Positions 1 to 5,590 of a stretch of DNA of 6,338 nucleotides are shown here, piece after piece. The notes under the pieces were generated by a model that saw nothing but the letters and a program-made list of their open reading frames with translations, did not search any database and was not told the origin of the DNA. Origin of the DNA: Hyphomicrobiales bacterium (lineage in GTDB: Bacteria; Pseudomonadota; Alphaproteobacteria; Rhizobiales; Xanthobacteraceae); NCBI GenBank assembly GCA_003133345.1, contig PKXB01000169.1, positions 16,588-22,925 of the forward strand, read 5' to 3'. Position 1 is the stretch's first letter, and each line of letters begins with the position of its first letter. Made by a program: the position numbers and the translations under genes.

Positions 1-593
1 TCTTCCAGCACCGGCATCAGCGCCAGCATGGTGAGTGGGGTATCGGAAGCGGGCTTGAGCACCACCGGGCAGCCGGCGGCGAGCGCCGGGCCGATCTTGC
101 GCGTCGCCATGGCGGCCGGGAAATTCCACGGCGTCACCAGCACGGCGATGCCGGCCGGTTTATGGTGCACGAAGATGCGGGCGCCCGACGCCGGCGCGCG
201 CGAATTTTGGCCGATGTTGCGCACGGCTTCCTCGGCGTACCAGCGGAAGAACTCGGCGGCATAGGCCACCTCGCCGCGCGAATCCGGCAGCGCCTTGCCG
301 TTCTCCAGCGTGATCAGTTTGGCGAAGCGCTCGGCGTCGCGCATGATCAGCTCGTAGGACTTGCGCAAAATCTCGGCGCGCTCGCGCGGCTTGCGCCCGG
401 CCCAGCCCTCGAAGGCGGCGTCAGCGGCGTCGATCGCGGCCTTGGCGTCGTCGACCGTGGCGCTCGCCACCGACGCGATCTTGCGCTCGGTGGCCGGATC
501 GATCACGTCGAAGCGGACGTTGTCGGACGATTTGCGCCATTGGCCGCCGATCCACAGATCGGTCGGAACATTGGCGAGAAGATTTTCGTACAT
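1..593 (-). CDS. NAD(P)-dependent aldehyde dehydrogenase, succinate-semialdehyde dehydrogenase type (partial, C-terminus off the left edge)
   Basis: Soluble enzyme that would oxidise an aldehyde to its carboxylate with NAD(P)+. Only the first 197 residues are visible, against about 480 for the family. The N-terminus carries the 'LWIGGQW' and 'DPATE' signatures of the SSADH/GabD branch. The cofactor-binding part follows: TPWNFP at residues 154-159, whose Asn stabilises the thiohemiacetal intermediate, then VVLKPAS around 177-183, whose Lys contacts the NAD(P) ribose or phosphate. The catalytic Cys and general-base Glu would lie beyond the edge, so activity cannot be confirmed. The ATG at 593 is preceded by GAAGGA with a 9-base spacer. 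The gene lies 68 bases after the E1 beta stop on the same strand, with a hairpin between them, and may be co-transcribed. Family assignment is firm; succinate semialdehyde as substrate is not, and acetaldehyde from an acetoin pathway is an alternative. Confidence 0.9.
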   Translation of the reverse strand, partial: MYENLLANVPTDLWIGGQWRKSSDNVRFDVIDPATERKIASVASATVDDAKAAIDAADAAFEGWAGRKPRERAEILRKSYELIMRDAERFAKLITLENGKALPDSRGEVAYAAEFFRWYAEEAVRNIGQNSRAPASGARIFVHHKPAGIAVLVTPWNFPAAMATRKIGPALAAGCPVVLKPASDTPLTMLALMPVLE

Positions 594-612
594 GATGCGG
601 TTTCCTTCACGT

Positions 613-655
613 CGTCATTCCGGGTTCGGCGCTGGCGCGCCGCCCCGGAATGACG
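613..655. repeat. REP-like 43-base hairpin between the E1 beta and aldehyde dehydrogenase genes
   Basis: Arms CGTCATTCCGGG (613-624) and CCCGGAATGACG (644-655) are a perfect 12-base inverted repeat. Inside them CGGCGC (627-632) pairs with GCGCCG (637-642), leaving a TGGC tetraloop and a 2/1 internal loop, for 18 base pairs in 43 bases. It begins 6 bases past the E1 beta stop and ends just before the ribosome binding site of the aldehyde dehydrogenase gene. The 'GTCATTCCGGG...CCCGGAATGAC' core resembles a dispersed repeat I recall from Bradyrhizobium-type genomes. There is no T-tract on the minus strand, so it is not a classical terminator; roles as a 3'-end stabiliser or processing site are inference. 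Confidence 0.8.
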
Positions 656-661
656 AAAGAA

Positions 662-1642
662 CTAACTCCCCAACGATCGCCGCACCGTATCGACGATTCG
701 ATCCGGCGTCGGCAACACGGCGTCTTCCAGAATATCGGCGGCCGGCAGCGGAATATGCGGCGTGGTGATCCGCACCGGCGGCCCGTCGAGGTCGTAGAAC
801 GCCTCGTCCGCCACGATCGACACGATCTCGGCGCCCCAGCCGCACAGCCGCGGATTTTCCTCGACCGTAAACAGCCGGTGCGTCTTAGCGACCGAGCCAA
901 GAATGGTTTGCGTGTCGAGCGGCACCAGCGAGCGCACGTCGATCACTTCGCAGTCGACGCCGTGTTCCGCCTTGAGCTTCTCGGCCGCTTCCAGCGCGCG
1001 CGACACCATGAGCGCCAGCGCGATGATCGTGCAGTCCTTGCCGGGACGCACGATTTTTGCGGTGCCCAGGGTGTCGACGATTTCGCCGTCCGGCACCTCG
1101 CCTTTGGTCGCATAGAGCGACTTGTGCTCGAGGAAGATGACCGGATCTGGATCGCGCACCGCCGCCGCGAGCAGGCCGATGACATCAAGCGGGGTCGAAG
1201 GCGCCACCACCTTGAGACCTGGGATCATCATGCACCAGTTCTCGACGCTTTGGCTGTGCTGGGCGCCGAAGCGCGAGCCGGCGCCGTTGCCGGTGCGCAC
1301 CACCAGCGGGCATTTGACCTGGCCGTTCGACATGTAACGGCTCTTGGGGAACTCGTTGGCGATGTAGTCGAAGCACACCGCGAAGAAGTCCGAGAACATG
1401 ATCTCGGCGATCGGCTTCAGCCCGGTCATCGCCGCACCCATGGCCGCGCCCATGATCGCCTGCTCGGAAATCGGTGTGTCGCGCACGCGCAACGGCCCGA
1501 ACTGCTCGAGCAAGCCGACGGTGGATTTAAATACGCCGCCGGCTTTCGCCACGTCTTCGCCGAGAAACACCACGTCGGGGTCGCGCGCCATTTCCTGCGC
1601 GATGCCGCGGGCGACGGCGTCTCGATAGGTCAGTTCCGCCAT
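662..1642 (-). CDS. Thiamine-diphosphate-dependent 2-oxo acid/acetoin dehydrogenase E1 component, beta subunit
   Basis: Beta half of the alpha2-beta2 E1 enzyme that decarboxylates a 2-oxo acid (or cleaves acetoin) on thiamine diphosphate and passes the acyl group to the lipoyl arm of E2; cytoplasmic. The 326 residues contain the pyrimidine-binding transketolase domain (about 4-178) with RDTPISE around 54-60, whose Glu60 activates the cofactor, and GAQHSQ at 126-131 with the conserved active-site His. The C-terminal transketolase domain (about 195-315) has DVRSLVPLD and EENPRLCGWGAEI. There is no N-terminal lipoyl domain; rhizobial PdhB is about 460 residues and has one, so this is probably not the main pyruvate dehydrogenase. 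The ATG at 1642 has GGAGG 6 bases upstream, inside the alpha gene, and overlaps the alpha reading frame by 13 bases, indicating coupled translation. Pyruvate, acetoin or another 2-oxo acid remain possible substrates. Confidence 0.93.
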   Translation of the reverse strand: MAELTYRDAVARGIAQEMARDPDVVFLGEDVAKAGGVFKSTVGLLEQFGPLRVRDTPISEQAIMGAAMGAAMTGLKPIAEIMFSDFFAVCFDYIANEFPKSRYMSNGQVKCPLVVRTGNGAGSRFGAQHSQSVENWCMMIPGLKVVAPSTPLDVIGLLAAAVRDPDPVIFLEHKSLYATKGEVPDGEIVDTLGTAKIVRPGKDCTIIALALMVSRALEAAEKLKAEHGVDCEVIDVRSLVPLDTQTILGSVAKTHRLFTVEENPRLCGWGAEIVSIVADEAFYDLDGPPVRITTPHIPLPAADILEDAVLPTPDRIVDTVRRSLGS

Positions 1643-2664
1643 GCCCAGCCTCCATCGGCGTAGACGTCGGTCGTGATGATATCGAGCGGCGGGTTCGGCG
1701 CGGCCTTGCAGGCCTCGGTCGCGTCGTCGACAACCTTGCGCACGCTAGCGTCAATATCGGCGATAACTTTTTCCGCGACGCCGAACTGCAACAGCCGCTC
1801 GCGATAGATCTTGATCGGGTCGCGCTGTTTCCAGCGTTCCAATTCGCCCTCGGGCCGGTATTTCGCCGGGTCGGCACGCGAATGGCCACTGTGGCGATAA
1901 GTCATGCATTCGATCAGCGACGGGCCGTTGCCGGCGCGAGCTTTGTCATACGCCGTCTTGGCGGTGCGATAGACCGCGTCGGCATCGTTGCCGTCGATCA
2001 CGATACGCTCCAGTCCATAGGCCGACGCGCGATCGGCGGCCGGGTGCTCGACCGCGGTCACGTCGGCGATCGGCGTGTATTCCATGTATAGATTGTTCTC
2101 GCAGACGAAGATCACCGGCAGCTTCCAAACCGCGGCGAAATTGAGCGCCTCGTGGAAGGCGCCGATATTGGTGGTGCCGTCGCCGAAAAAGCAGACCGAC
2201 ACATCCTTGGCGCCCTTGTACTGCGCGCGCCACGCCGCGCCACACGCTATGGGCAGATGCGCGCCGATGATGGCGTATGAGCCCATGACGCCGTGTTCGA
2301 CCGAGGTCAGATGCATCGAGCCGCCCTTGCCGCGCATCAGCCCGTTGTCGCGCTGCATCAGCTCGCCCAGCACCTTCTCGACCGGAACGCCGCGCGCCAG
2401 CGTATGGGCATGCCCGCGATAGGTGCAAAAGCTCAGGTCGCCTTTGATCATGGCGCCGGCAAAGCCGGCGGCCACCGCCTCCTGGCCGAGCGACAGATGG
2501 CTGGTGCCCTTGACCAGGTTCTGCAGGAACAGATCGAAGGCGCGCTGCTCCGCCTCACGGATCGTCACCTGCGTCCGGTACAGCTGCAGGCGCTTGTTCT
2601 CGCCGATATCGTCGTTCAAGCCCGAGTCGGCCGGCCCCGGCGCCCGGTCCTTTACTGTCGCCAT
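1630..2664 (-). CDS. Thiamine-diphosphate-dependent 2-oxo acid/acetoin dehydrogenase E1 component, alpha subunit
   Basis: Alpha half of the E1 enzyme; it binds the diphosphate of thiamine diphosphate through Mg2+ and partners with the beta subunit encoded next. The 344 residues are one dehydrogenase-E1 domain (about 25-325). The thiamine-diphosphate motif is complete: GDG at 161-163, then NN at 190-191, with FHEALNFAAVWKLP between them. Other family marks are TYRGHAH (81-87) and RGKGGSMH (111-118). The loop at 256-270 (YRHSGHSRADPAKYR) corresponds to the regulatory phosphorylation loop of mitochondrial E1 alpha, but the site-1 Ser of 'SDPG' is Ala here (ADPA). The length fits acetoin or pyruvate E1 alpha and lacks the roughly 60-residue N-terminal extension of bacterial branched-chain E1 alpha. 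The ATG at 2664 has GAGGA 6 bases upstream. The gene follows a permease gene after 129 bases that contain a palindromic repeat. Substrate is unresolved. Confidence 0.93.
   Translation of the reverse strand: MATVKDRAPGPADSGLNDDIGENKRLQLYRTQVTIREAEQRAFDLFLQNLVKGTSHLSLGQEAVAAGFAGAMIKGDLSFCTYRGHAHTLARGVPVEKVLGELMQRDNGLMRGKGGSMHLTSVEHGVMGSYAIIGAHLPIACGAAWRAQYKGAKDVSVCFFGDGTTNIGAFHEALNFAAVWKLPVIFVCENNLYMEYTPIADVTAVEHPAADRASAYGLERIVIDGNDADAVYRTAKTAYDKARAGNGPSLIECMTYRHSGHSRADPAKYRPEGELERWKQRDPIKIYRERLLQFGVAEKVIADIDASVRKVVDDATEACKAAPNPPLDIITTDVYADGGWAWRN
1649..1653 (-). promoter_or_regulatory. Ribosome binding site of the E1 beta gene, inside the E1 alpha gene
   Basis: GGAGG on the minus strand, 6 bases before the ATG at 1642. 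It lies within the last codons of the alpha gene, whose TGA (1630-1632) falls 10 bases inside the beta frame. This fixes the beta start and supports coupled, near-equimolar synthesis of the two subunits. Confidence 0.8.
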
Positions 2665-2670
2665 GCATGA

Positions 2671-2675
2671 TCCTC
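2671..2675 (-). promoter_or_regulatory. Ribosome binding site of the E1 alpha gene
   Basis: GAGGA on the minus strand, 6 bases before the ATG at 2664. It selects that ATG over the overlapping out-of-frame ATG at 2668-2666. Confidence 0.7.
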
Positions 2676-2702
2676 GATGGGTCTTAATCCAATTTATTGT
2701 TT

Positions 2703-2751
2703 GCGCATGATCTTGTCCGAAAACCGGTGCCCACTTTTCGGGATCATGCGC
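2703..2751. repeat. 49-base palindromic repeat, copy A, upstream of the E1 alpha gene
   Basis: Outer arms GCGCATGATC (2703-2712) and GATCATGCGC (2742-2751) are perfect. After a one-sided four-base bulge (2713-2716), CCGAAAA (2717-2723) pairs with TTTTCGG (2735-2741) around an 11-base loop, giving 17 base pairs. Copy B at 5517-5565 is its reverse complement with 47/49 identity. Similarity continues about 10 bases to the left: on the minus strand AAACAATAAA here, AAGCAAAAAA after copy B, 8/10 the same. It starts 42 bases after the permease stop and ends 38 bases before the E1 alpha start. I recall this 'GCATGATC...CCGAAAA' element as dispersed in many Rhizobiales genomes. Confidence 0.9.
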
Positions 2752-2793
2752 TGGCGGGAACTTAGCCCCGATACCGAAGGCCTCGCAACTCTC

Positions 2794-3723
2794 CTATTCC
2801 ACTACCCCTTCGCTGGTGGTGGTCTTGCCCAACTTGCGCTCCCGGTACAGCAAATAGAGCCCGGAGCTGATGACGATGGCGGCCCCCGCCATGGTCCAGC
2901 CGTTCGGCACATGGTCGAACACCAGATAGCCGAGGATCACCACCCAGATGAGCTGGGTATAGACGAACGGCGAGAGCACCGCCGCCGGGGCGATCCGGTG
3001 GCCGGCGATCAGCAAAAAGTGCCCGGCGCTGCCGAGCACGCCGATTCCCACCAGCATGAGCGCGATCGCCCAATTCTCCGGCGTGGTCCAGACGAACGGG
3101 ATGACCGGCAGCATCACCAGCGCGCCGATGAAATTCGAATAAAACAACGAGGTCTGGTTGGAATCGACGCGCGATACGATGCGCGTGATCACCGCATAGA
3201 AGCCGTAGCTAACAGTAGCGGCGAGCGAGAACAGAGCGGCCGGATGCATGCCGCCGAAGCCAGGCCGCGTGATCAGCAGCACGCCACCAAAGCCGACGCA
3301 GATCGCCGACCAGCGCCGCCAGCCGATCCATTCGCCCAGCAGCGGTCCGGAGGCGACGGCGACGATGAACGGAAAGGTGAAGATGATCGACAGGACCTCA
3401 TCGAGTTGCAACCAGCGCAATGCCAAGAAGTTTCCCACGGTGGCAACGAGCAGCAGCAGCGACCGGATGATTTGCAGCTTCGGACGCGCGGTCCGCAGCA
3501 GGCCGGTATGCGTGAACGGGTTGGACACGAACAGCGTCAGCACGAAGGCGCTTGTATAACGCGCCCATGTGATCTGCATGGCGTCCATATGGGTATTGAG
3601 ATATTTCGCCGTGGTGTCGAGGCAAGCGAACAGCGCCACCGCCCCGCACATCAAGGCGATGCCGGTGAGGCGCTGGCGGCGCTGCTGCGCGATGTCGATC
3701 GCCTTGGTCTTGTTGCCGGTCAT
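2794..3723 (-). CDS. DMT-superfamily (EamA) inner-membrane transporter
   Basis: Integral inner-membrane permease of the drug/metabolite transporter superfamily. From the ATG at 3723 it has 309 residues, normal for a two-EamA-domain member. I see about ten hydrophobic helices, near residues 20-36, 49-68, 85-104, 109-127, 138-153, 161-181, 191-212, 218-240, 245-268 and 276-293. The first EamA repeat ends with the typical GEWIGWRRWSAICVGFGGVLLITRPG-like segment (130-155), and the second ends in a basic tail (YRERKLGK). The reading frame stays open upstream to a TTG at 3807, but that extension is polar, has no ribosome site and would run across most of the divergent promoter region, so the ATG just before helix 1 is preferred. 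That ATG has no clear Shine-Dalgarno sequence either. The substrate cannot be predicted; amino acids, nucleotide-derived metabolites and S-adenosylmethionine are known within the superfamily. It is divergent from the TauE/SafE gene. Confidence 0.88.
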   Translation of the reverse strand: MTGNKTKAIDIAQQRRQRLTGIALMCGAVALFACLDTTAKYLNTHMDAMQITWARYTSAFVLTLFVSNPFTHTGLLRTARPKLQIIRSLLLLVATVGNFLALRWLQLDEVLSIIFTFPFIVAVASGPLLGEWIGWRRWSAICVGFGGVLLITRPGFGGMHPAALFSLAATVSYGFYAVITRIVSRVDSNQTSLFYSNFIGALVMLPVIPFVWTTPENWAIALMLVGIGVLGSAGHFLLIAGHRIAPAAVLSPFVYTQLIWVVILGYLVFDHVPNGWTMAGAAIVISSGLYLLYRERKLGKTTTSEGVVE

Positions 3724-3726
3724 GAA

Positions 3727-3754
3727 TTGATTTTGCTTGGCTTGCTGGTATAGT
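3727..3754 (+). promoter_or_regulatory. Candidate sigma-70-type promoter for the TauE/SafE gene
   Basis: TTGATT (3727-3732), a 16-base spacer, then TATAGT (3749-3754). Transcription would start near 3761 and give a leader of about 77 bases before the ATG at 3838. It lies in the 114-base gap between the divergent genes, next to the DMT start. Chance matches of this quality occur, so this is only a candidate. Confidence 0.35.
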
Positions 3755-3826
3755 CGGAACGCAGGGGAAATTGCAGCCTCCCCTCGAGATGGCAGCCATC
3801 CATCCAAGCGCTGGTCACTTCATCTC

Positions 3827-3831
3827 AGGAG
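3827..3831 (+). promoter_or_regulatory. Ribosome binding site of the TauE/SafE gene
   Basis: AGGAG with a 6-base spacer to the ATG at 3838. This favours that start over a second in-frame ATG at 3847. Confidence 0.75.
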
Positions 3832-3837
3832 CGACCT

Positions 3838-4578
3838 ATGGATGGCATGGTTCTCGGACTTTTTCTTGTATCAACATTTTTCGGCGGTGCGGTCTCCGGC
3901 TTGGCCGGCTTTGCCATGGGCCTGGTCGTATCAGGCATCTGGCTGCACATCCTCACGCCGGTGCAGACCGCGGCCCTGATCGTCGGCTACGGTCTGCTGG
4001 TGCAGAGCTACAGCATCTGGAAACTGCGGCACGCTCTGAGCTGGCGCAAAGTGACGCCATTCATCATCGGCGGCGTGGTCGGCGTGCCGGCGGGAGCGGC
4101 ACTGCTTAGCCACATCGATCCATCTTATTTGCGCATCGGCGTCGGCCTTCTGCTGGTATTTTACAGCACTTACGGCCTGGCGCGGCCGGTGCTCAAGCCG
4201 ATGGATGCCGGGGTCGCGGCCGATGTCGGCATTGGAGTCATTAACGGTGTGCTGGGCGGGATGACCGGACTGGCCGGACCCTTCATCACCATCTGGTGCC
4301 AATTGCGCGGCTGGTCGAAAGACGAACAGCGTGCCATTTTCCAGCCGGTGATCCTGGCCGCCTTCGTGCTGACCGCCATGTCGCTGAGCGTTGCCGGCGC
4401 CATCAACGCTGAACTGATCAAACTGTATGTGTACGGCCTTCCGTTTCTGGCGGCCGGCGTGTGGAGCGGGCTCAAACTCTATGGACATCTCGACGACGCC
4501 GCCTTCCGCAAGGTGATCCTGGTGCTGTTGTTGATTTCCGGGGTTGTCCTGGTCGCACCGGAATTGATGTTTCGATGA
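3838..4578 (+). CDS. TauE/SafE-family (DUF81) sulfite/anion exporter-like permease
   Basis: Inner-membrane permease of the TauE/SafE family, whose studied members are linked to movement of sulfite, sulfoacetate or other organosulfur anions. The 246 residues give about eight hydrophobic segments (near 5-32, 36-57, 74-92, 97-116, 128-152, 167-190, 195-213, 223-242). The family's inverted duplication is visible: GGAVSGLAGFAMGL (16-29) in the first half matches NGVLGGMTGLAGPFI (136-150) in the second, both glycine-rich re-entrant segments, with a cytoplasmic linker between the halves. The start is set by AGGAG 6 bases before the ATG. It lies 124 bases before the rhodanese-ChrB gene on the same strand. 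Its closeness to a chromate module suggests a sulfur-oxyanion role, but TauE/SafE members occur in many contexts and the substrate is unproven. GC-rich codon use matches the neighbours. Confidence 0.88.
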   Translation: MDGMVLGLFLVSTFFGGAVSGLAGFAMGLVVSGIWLHILTPVQTAALIVGYGLLVQSYSIWKLRHALSWRKVTPFIIGGVVGVPAGAALLSHIDPSYLRIGVGLLLVFYSTYGLARPVLKPMDAGVAADVGIGVINGVLGGMTGLAGPFITIWCQLRGWSKDEQRAIFQPVILAAFVLTAMSLSVAGAINAELIKLYVYGLPFLAAGVWSGLKLYGHLDDAAFRKVILVLLLISGVVLVAPELMFR

Positions 4579-4587
4579 GCGGACACC

Positions 4588-4616
4588 TTGCTGACAGTCC
4601 GGCAATGAACTAGAAT
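4588..4616 (+). promoter_or_regulatory. Candidate promoter for the rhodanese-ChrB/chrA unit
   Basis: TTGCTG (4588-4593), a 17-base spacer and TAGAAT (4611-4616, 5/6 match to the consensus -10) lie in the 124-base gap after the TauE/SafE stop. The start would be near 4623, giving a leader of about 80 bases. The same bases form a 6-base-pair hairpin (4588-4593 with 4600-4605), and seven T residues follow at 4616-4622. A weak terminator is the alternative reading, but the 10 bases between hairpin and T-tract argue against it. Confidence 0.3.
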
Positions 4617-4691
4617 TTTTTTGTGGGGCCTGCGGCGGTCGCCCCGCTCCCTTGAAGGCTTGCGAGCCCAAGCACCGTCTCCTTCGTTCAC

Positions 4692-4696
4692 GGAGG
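4692..4696 (+). promoter_or_regulatory. Ribosome binding site that sets the rhodanese-ChrB start
   Basis: GGAGG with a 6-base spacer to the ATG at 4703. An in-frame ATG at 4652 has no such site and would only add a 17-residue basic, non-family extension. CTCC (4679-4682) can pair with GGAG (4692-4695) across a 9-base loop, so the site could be partly masked in the mRNA. Confidence 0.8.
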
Positions 4697-4702
4697 GGAC
4701 CC

Positions 4703-5524
4703 ATGCTGTCTCCGAGCTATTCGATCTCACCGAAAGATCTCTGGAACGCGATCGCGACGCCGTCGGCGCCGCAACTCGTCGACGTGCGGCGGCGCGACGC
4801 TTATGAGCAGTCGCCGCAACTGTTGCCGGGCGCGCGCTGGCGCGATGCCGGCGCGACGCAAGCGTGGTCGGCCGAACTTGATCGCGCGCGGCCGATCGTG
4901 GCCGCCTGCAAAGCCGGCCATGAAATGAGCCAGAGCGCGGTCGCGCAATTGCGCGCCGACGGCTTCGATGCGTGCGTGCTGGAAGGCGGCTACGAAGCCT
5001 GGGCGAAAGCCGGTTTGCCGTTCGTCGCCAAACCCGAGTTTGATCGCATCGCGCCCAAGCGGCCGAGCCTGTGGGTCACACGGCGGCGGCCGAAGATCGA
5101 CCGCATTGCCTGCCCTTGGCTGATCCGCCGCTTCCTCGACCCGCAGGCACGCATCCTGTTCGTCGATCCGACTGAGGTGGTGAACGTCGCGCGCGAGAGC
5201 GGCGGCGTGCCGTTCGACATCAAGGACGTCGAACTGAGCCACGAAGGCGAGCGCTGCAGCTTCGACACCATGCTCAAGCTGTTCGGGTTGGAAGGCGAGC
5301 TATCGCTGGCACGGCTGGCGCTGATCGTGCGCGGCGCCGACACCGCGCGGCCCGATTTCGCGCCGGAAGCGGCCGGGCTGCATGCGATTTCGCTCGGCCT
5401 GTCGCAGCTTGCCGGCGACGACGATCATGGGCTGCTCGAATGCGGTTTCATGGTCTACGATGCCCTGCTCGCCTGGCTGCGCTTTGCGGCCGAGGAGCGC
5501 CACAACTGGCAGGCACGCGCATGA
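4703..5524 (+). CDS. Rhodanese-ChrB domain fusion, chromate-resistance-associated protein
   Basis: Predicted cytoplasmic protein of 273 residues in two parts. Residues about 8-106 are a rhodanese-like domain: LVDVRRRDAY (25-34), an active-site loop CKAGHEMS with Cys69 as the presumed persulfide carrier, and the closing GGYEAWAKAGLP (95-106). Residues about 123-270 match the C-terminal domain of the ChrB (chromate resistance) family: WVTRRRPKIDRIACPWLIRRF (124-144), FVDPTEV, CSFDTML and GADTARPDFAPEAAGLHAISLGL. The N-terminal regulator domain of classical ChrB is absent, replaced by rhodanese, so a sensor or enzymatic accessory role is more likely than DNA binding; that is inference. No signal peptide is seen. 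The last codons and the TGA lie inside a palindromic repeat (5517-5565), and chrA follows 66 bases later. Family and gene order are secure; biochemical activity is not. Confidence 0.88.
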   Translation: MLSPSYSISPKDLWNAIATPSAPQLVDVRRRDAYEQSPQLLPGARWRDAGATQAWSAELDRARPIVAACKAGHEMSQSAVAQLRADGFDACVLEGGYEAWAKAGLPFVAKPEFDRIAPKRPSLWVTRRRPKIDRIACPWLIRRFLDPQARILFVDPTEVVNVARESGGVPFDIKDVELSHEGERCSFDTMLKLFGLEGELSLARLALIVRGADTARPDFAPEAAGLHAISLGLSQLAGDDDHGLLECGFMVYDALLAWLRFAAEERHNWQARA

Positions 5525-5565
5525 TCCCGAAAAGTGGGAACCGGTTTTCGGAAAAGATCATGCGC
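5517..5565. repeat. 49-base palindromic repeat, copy B, between the rhodanese-ChrB gene and chrA
   Basis: Inverted copy of the element at 2703-2751, 47/49 identical after reverse complementing. Arms GCGCATGATC (5517-5526) and GATCATGCGC (5556-5565) are perfect; CCGAAAA (5527-5533) pairs with TTTTCGG (5545-5551) around an 11-base loop, with a four-A bulge (5552-5555). The stop codon of the upstream gene (5522-5524) is within the left arm. The A-rich tail at 5566-5575 resembles the tail beside copy A. It occupies most of the 66-base gap before chrA. Confidence 0.9.
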
Positions 5566-5590
5566 AAGCAAAAAAGCGGCCTGAAATCGC

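Noticed and set aside
650..1663. A 337-codon open frame on the plus strand opposite E1 beta
   Set aside because: It is antisense to a gene with complete family motifs; its translation is rich in Arg, His and Asp with no recognisable domain, as expected opposite GC-rich coding DNA.
2703..2751. Copy A as a transposable element or attachment site
   Set aside because: No transposase or integrase gene is near, and no target-site duplication is visible around either copy.
2677..3753. A 358-codon open frame on the plus strand opposite the DMT permease
   Set aside because: The product is a low-complexity string of charged and Gln/His residues; the minus strand encodes a clear ten-helix transporter.
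3724..3807. A 28-residue N-terminal extension of the DMT permease from a TTG at 3807
   Set aside because: Rare start codon, no ribosome site, polar sequence unlike the family, and it would run through the divergent promoter region.
4588..4622. Rho-independent terminator after the TauE/SafE gene
   Set aside because: The stem is only 6 bp with a G-T pair and the seven-T run begins 10 bases after it; the same bases fit a promoter at least as well.
3931..4704. A 257-codon open frame on the minus strand opposite the TauE/SafE gene
   Set aside because: No family motif and composition typical of an antisense shadow; the plus strand has a strong ribosome site and the family's duplicated glycine-rich motif.
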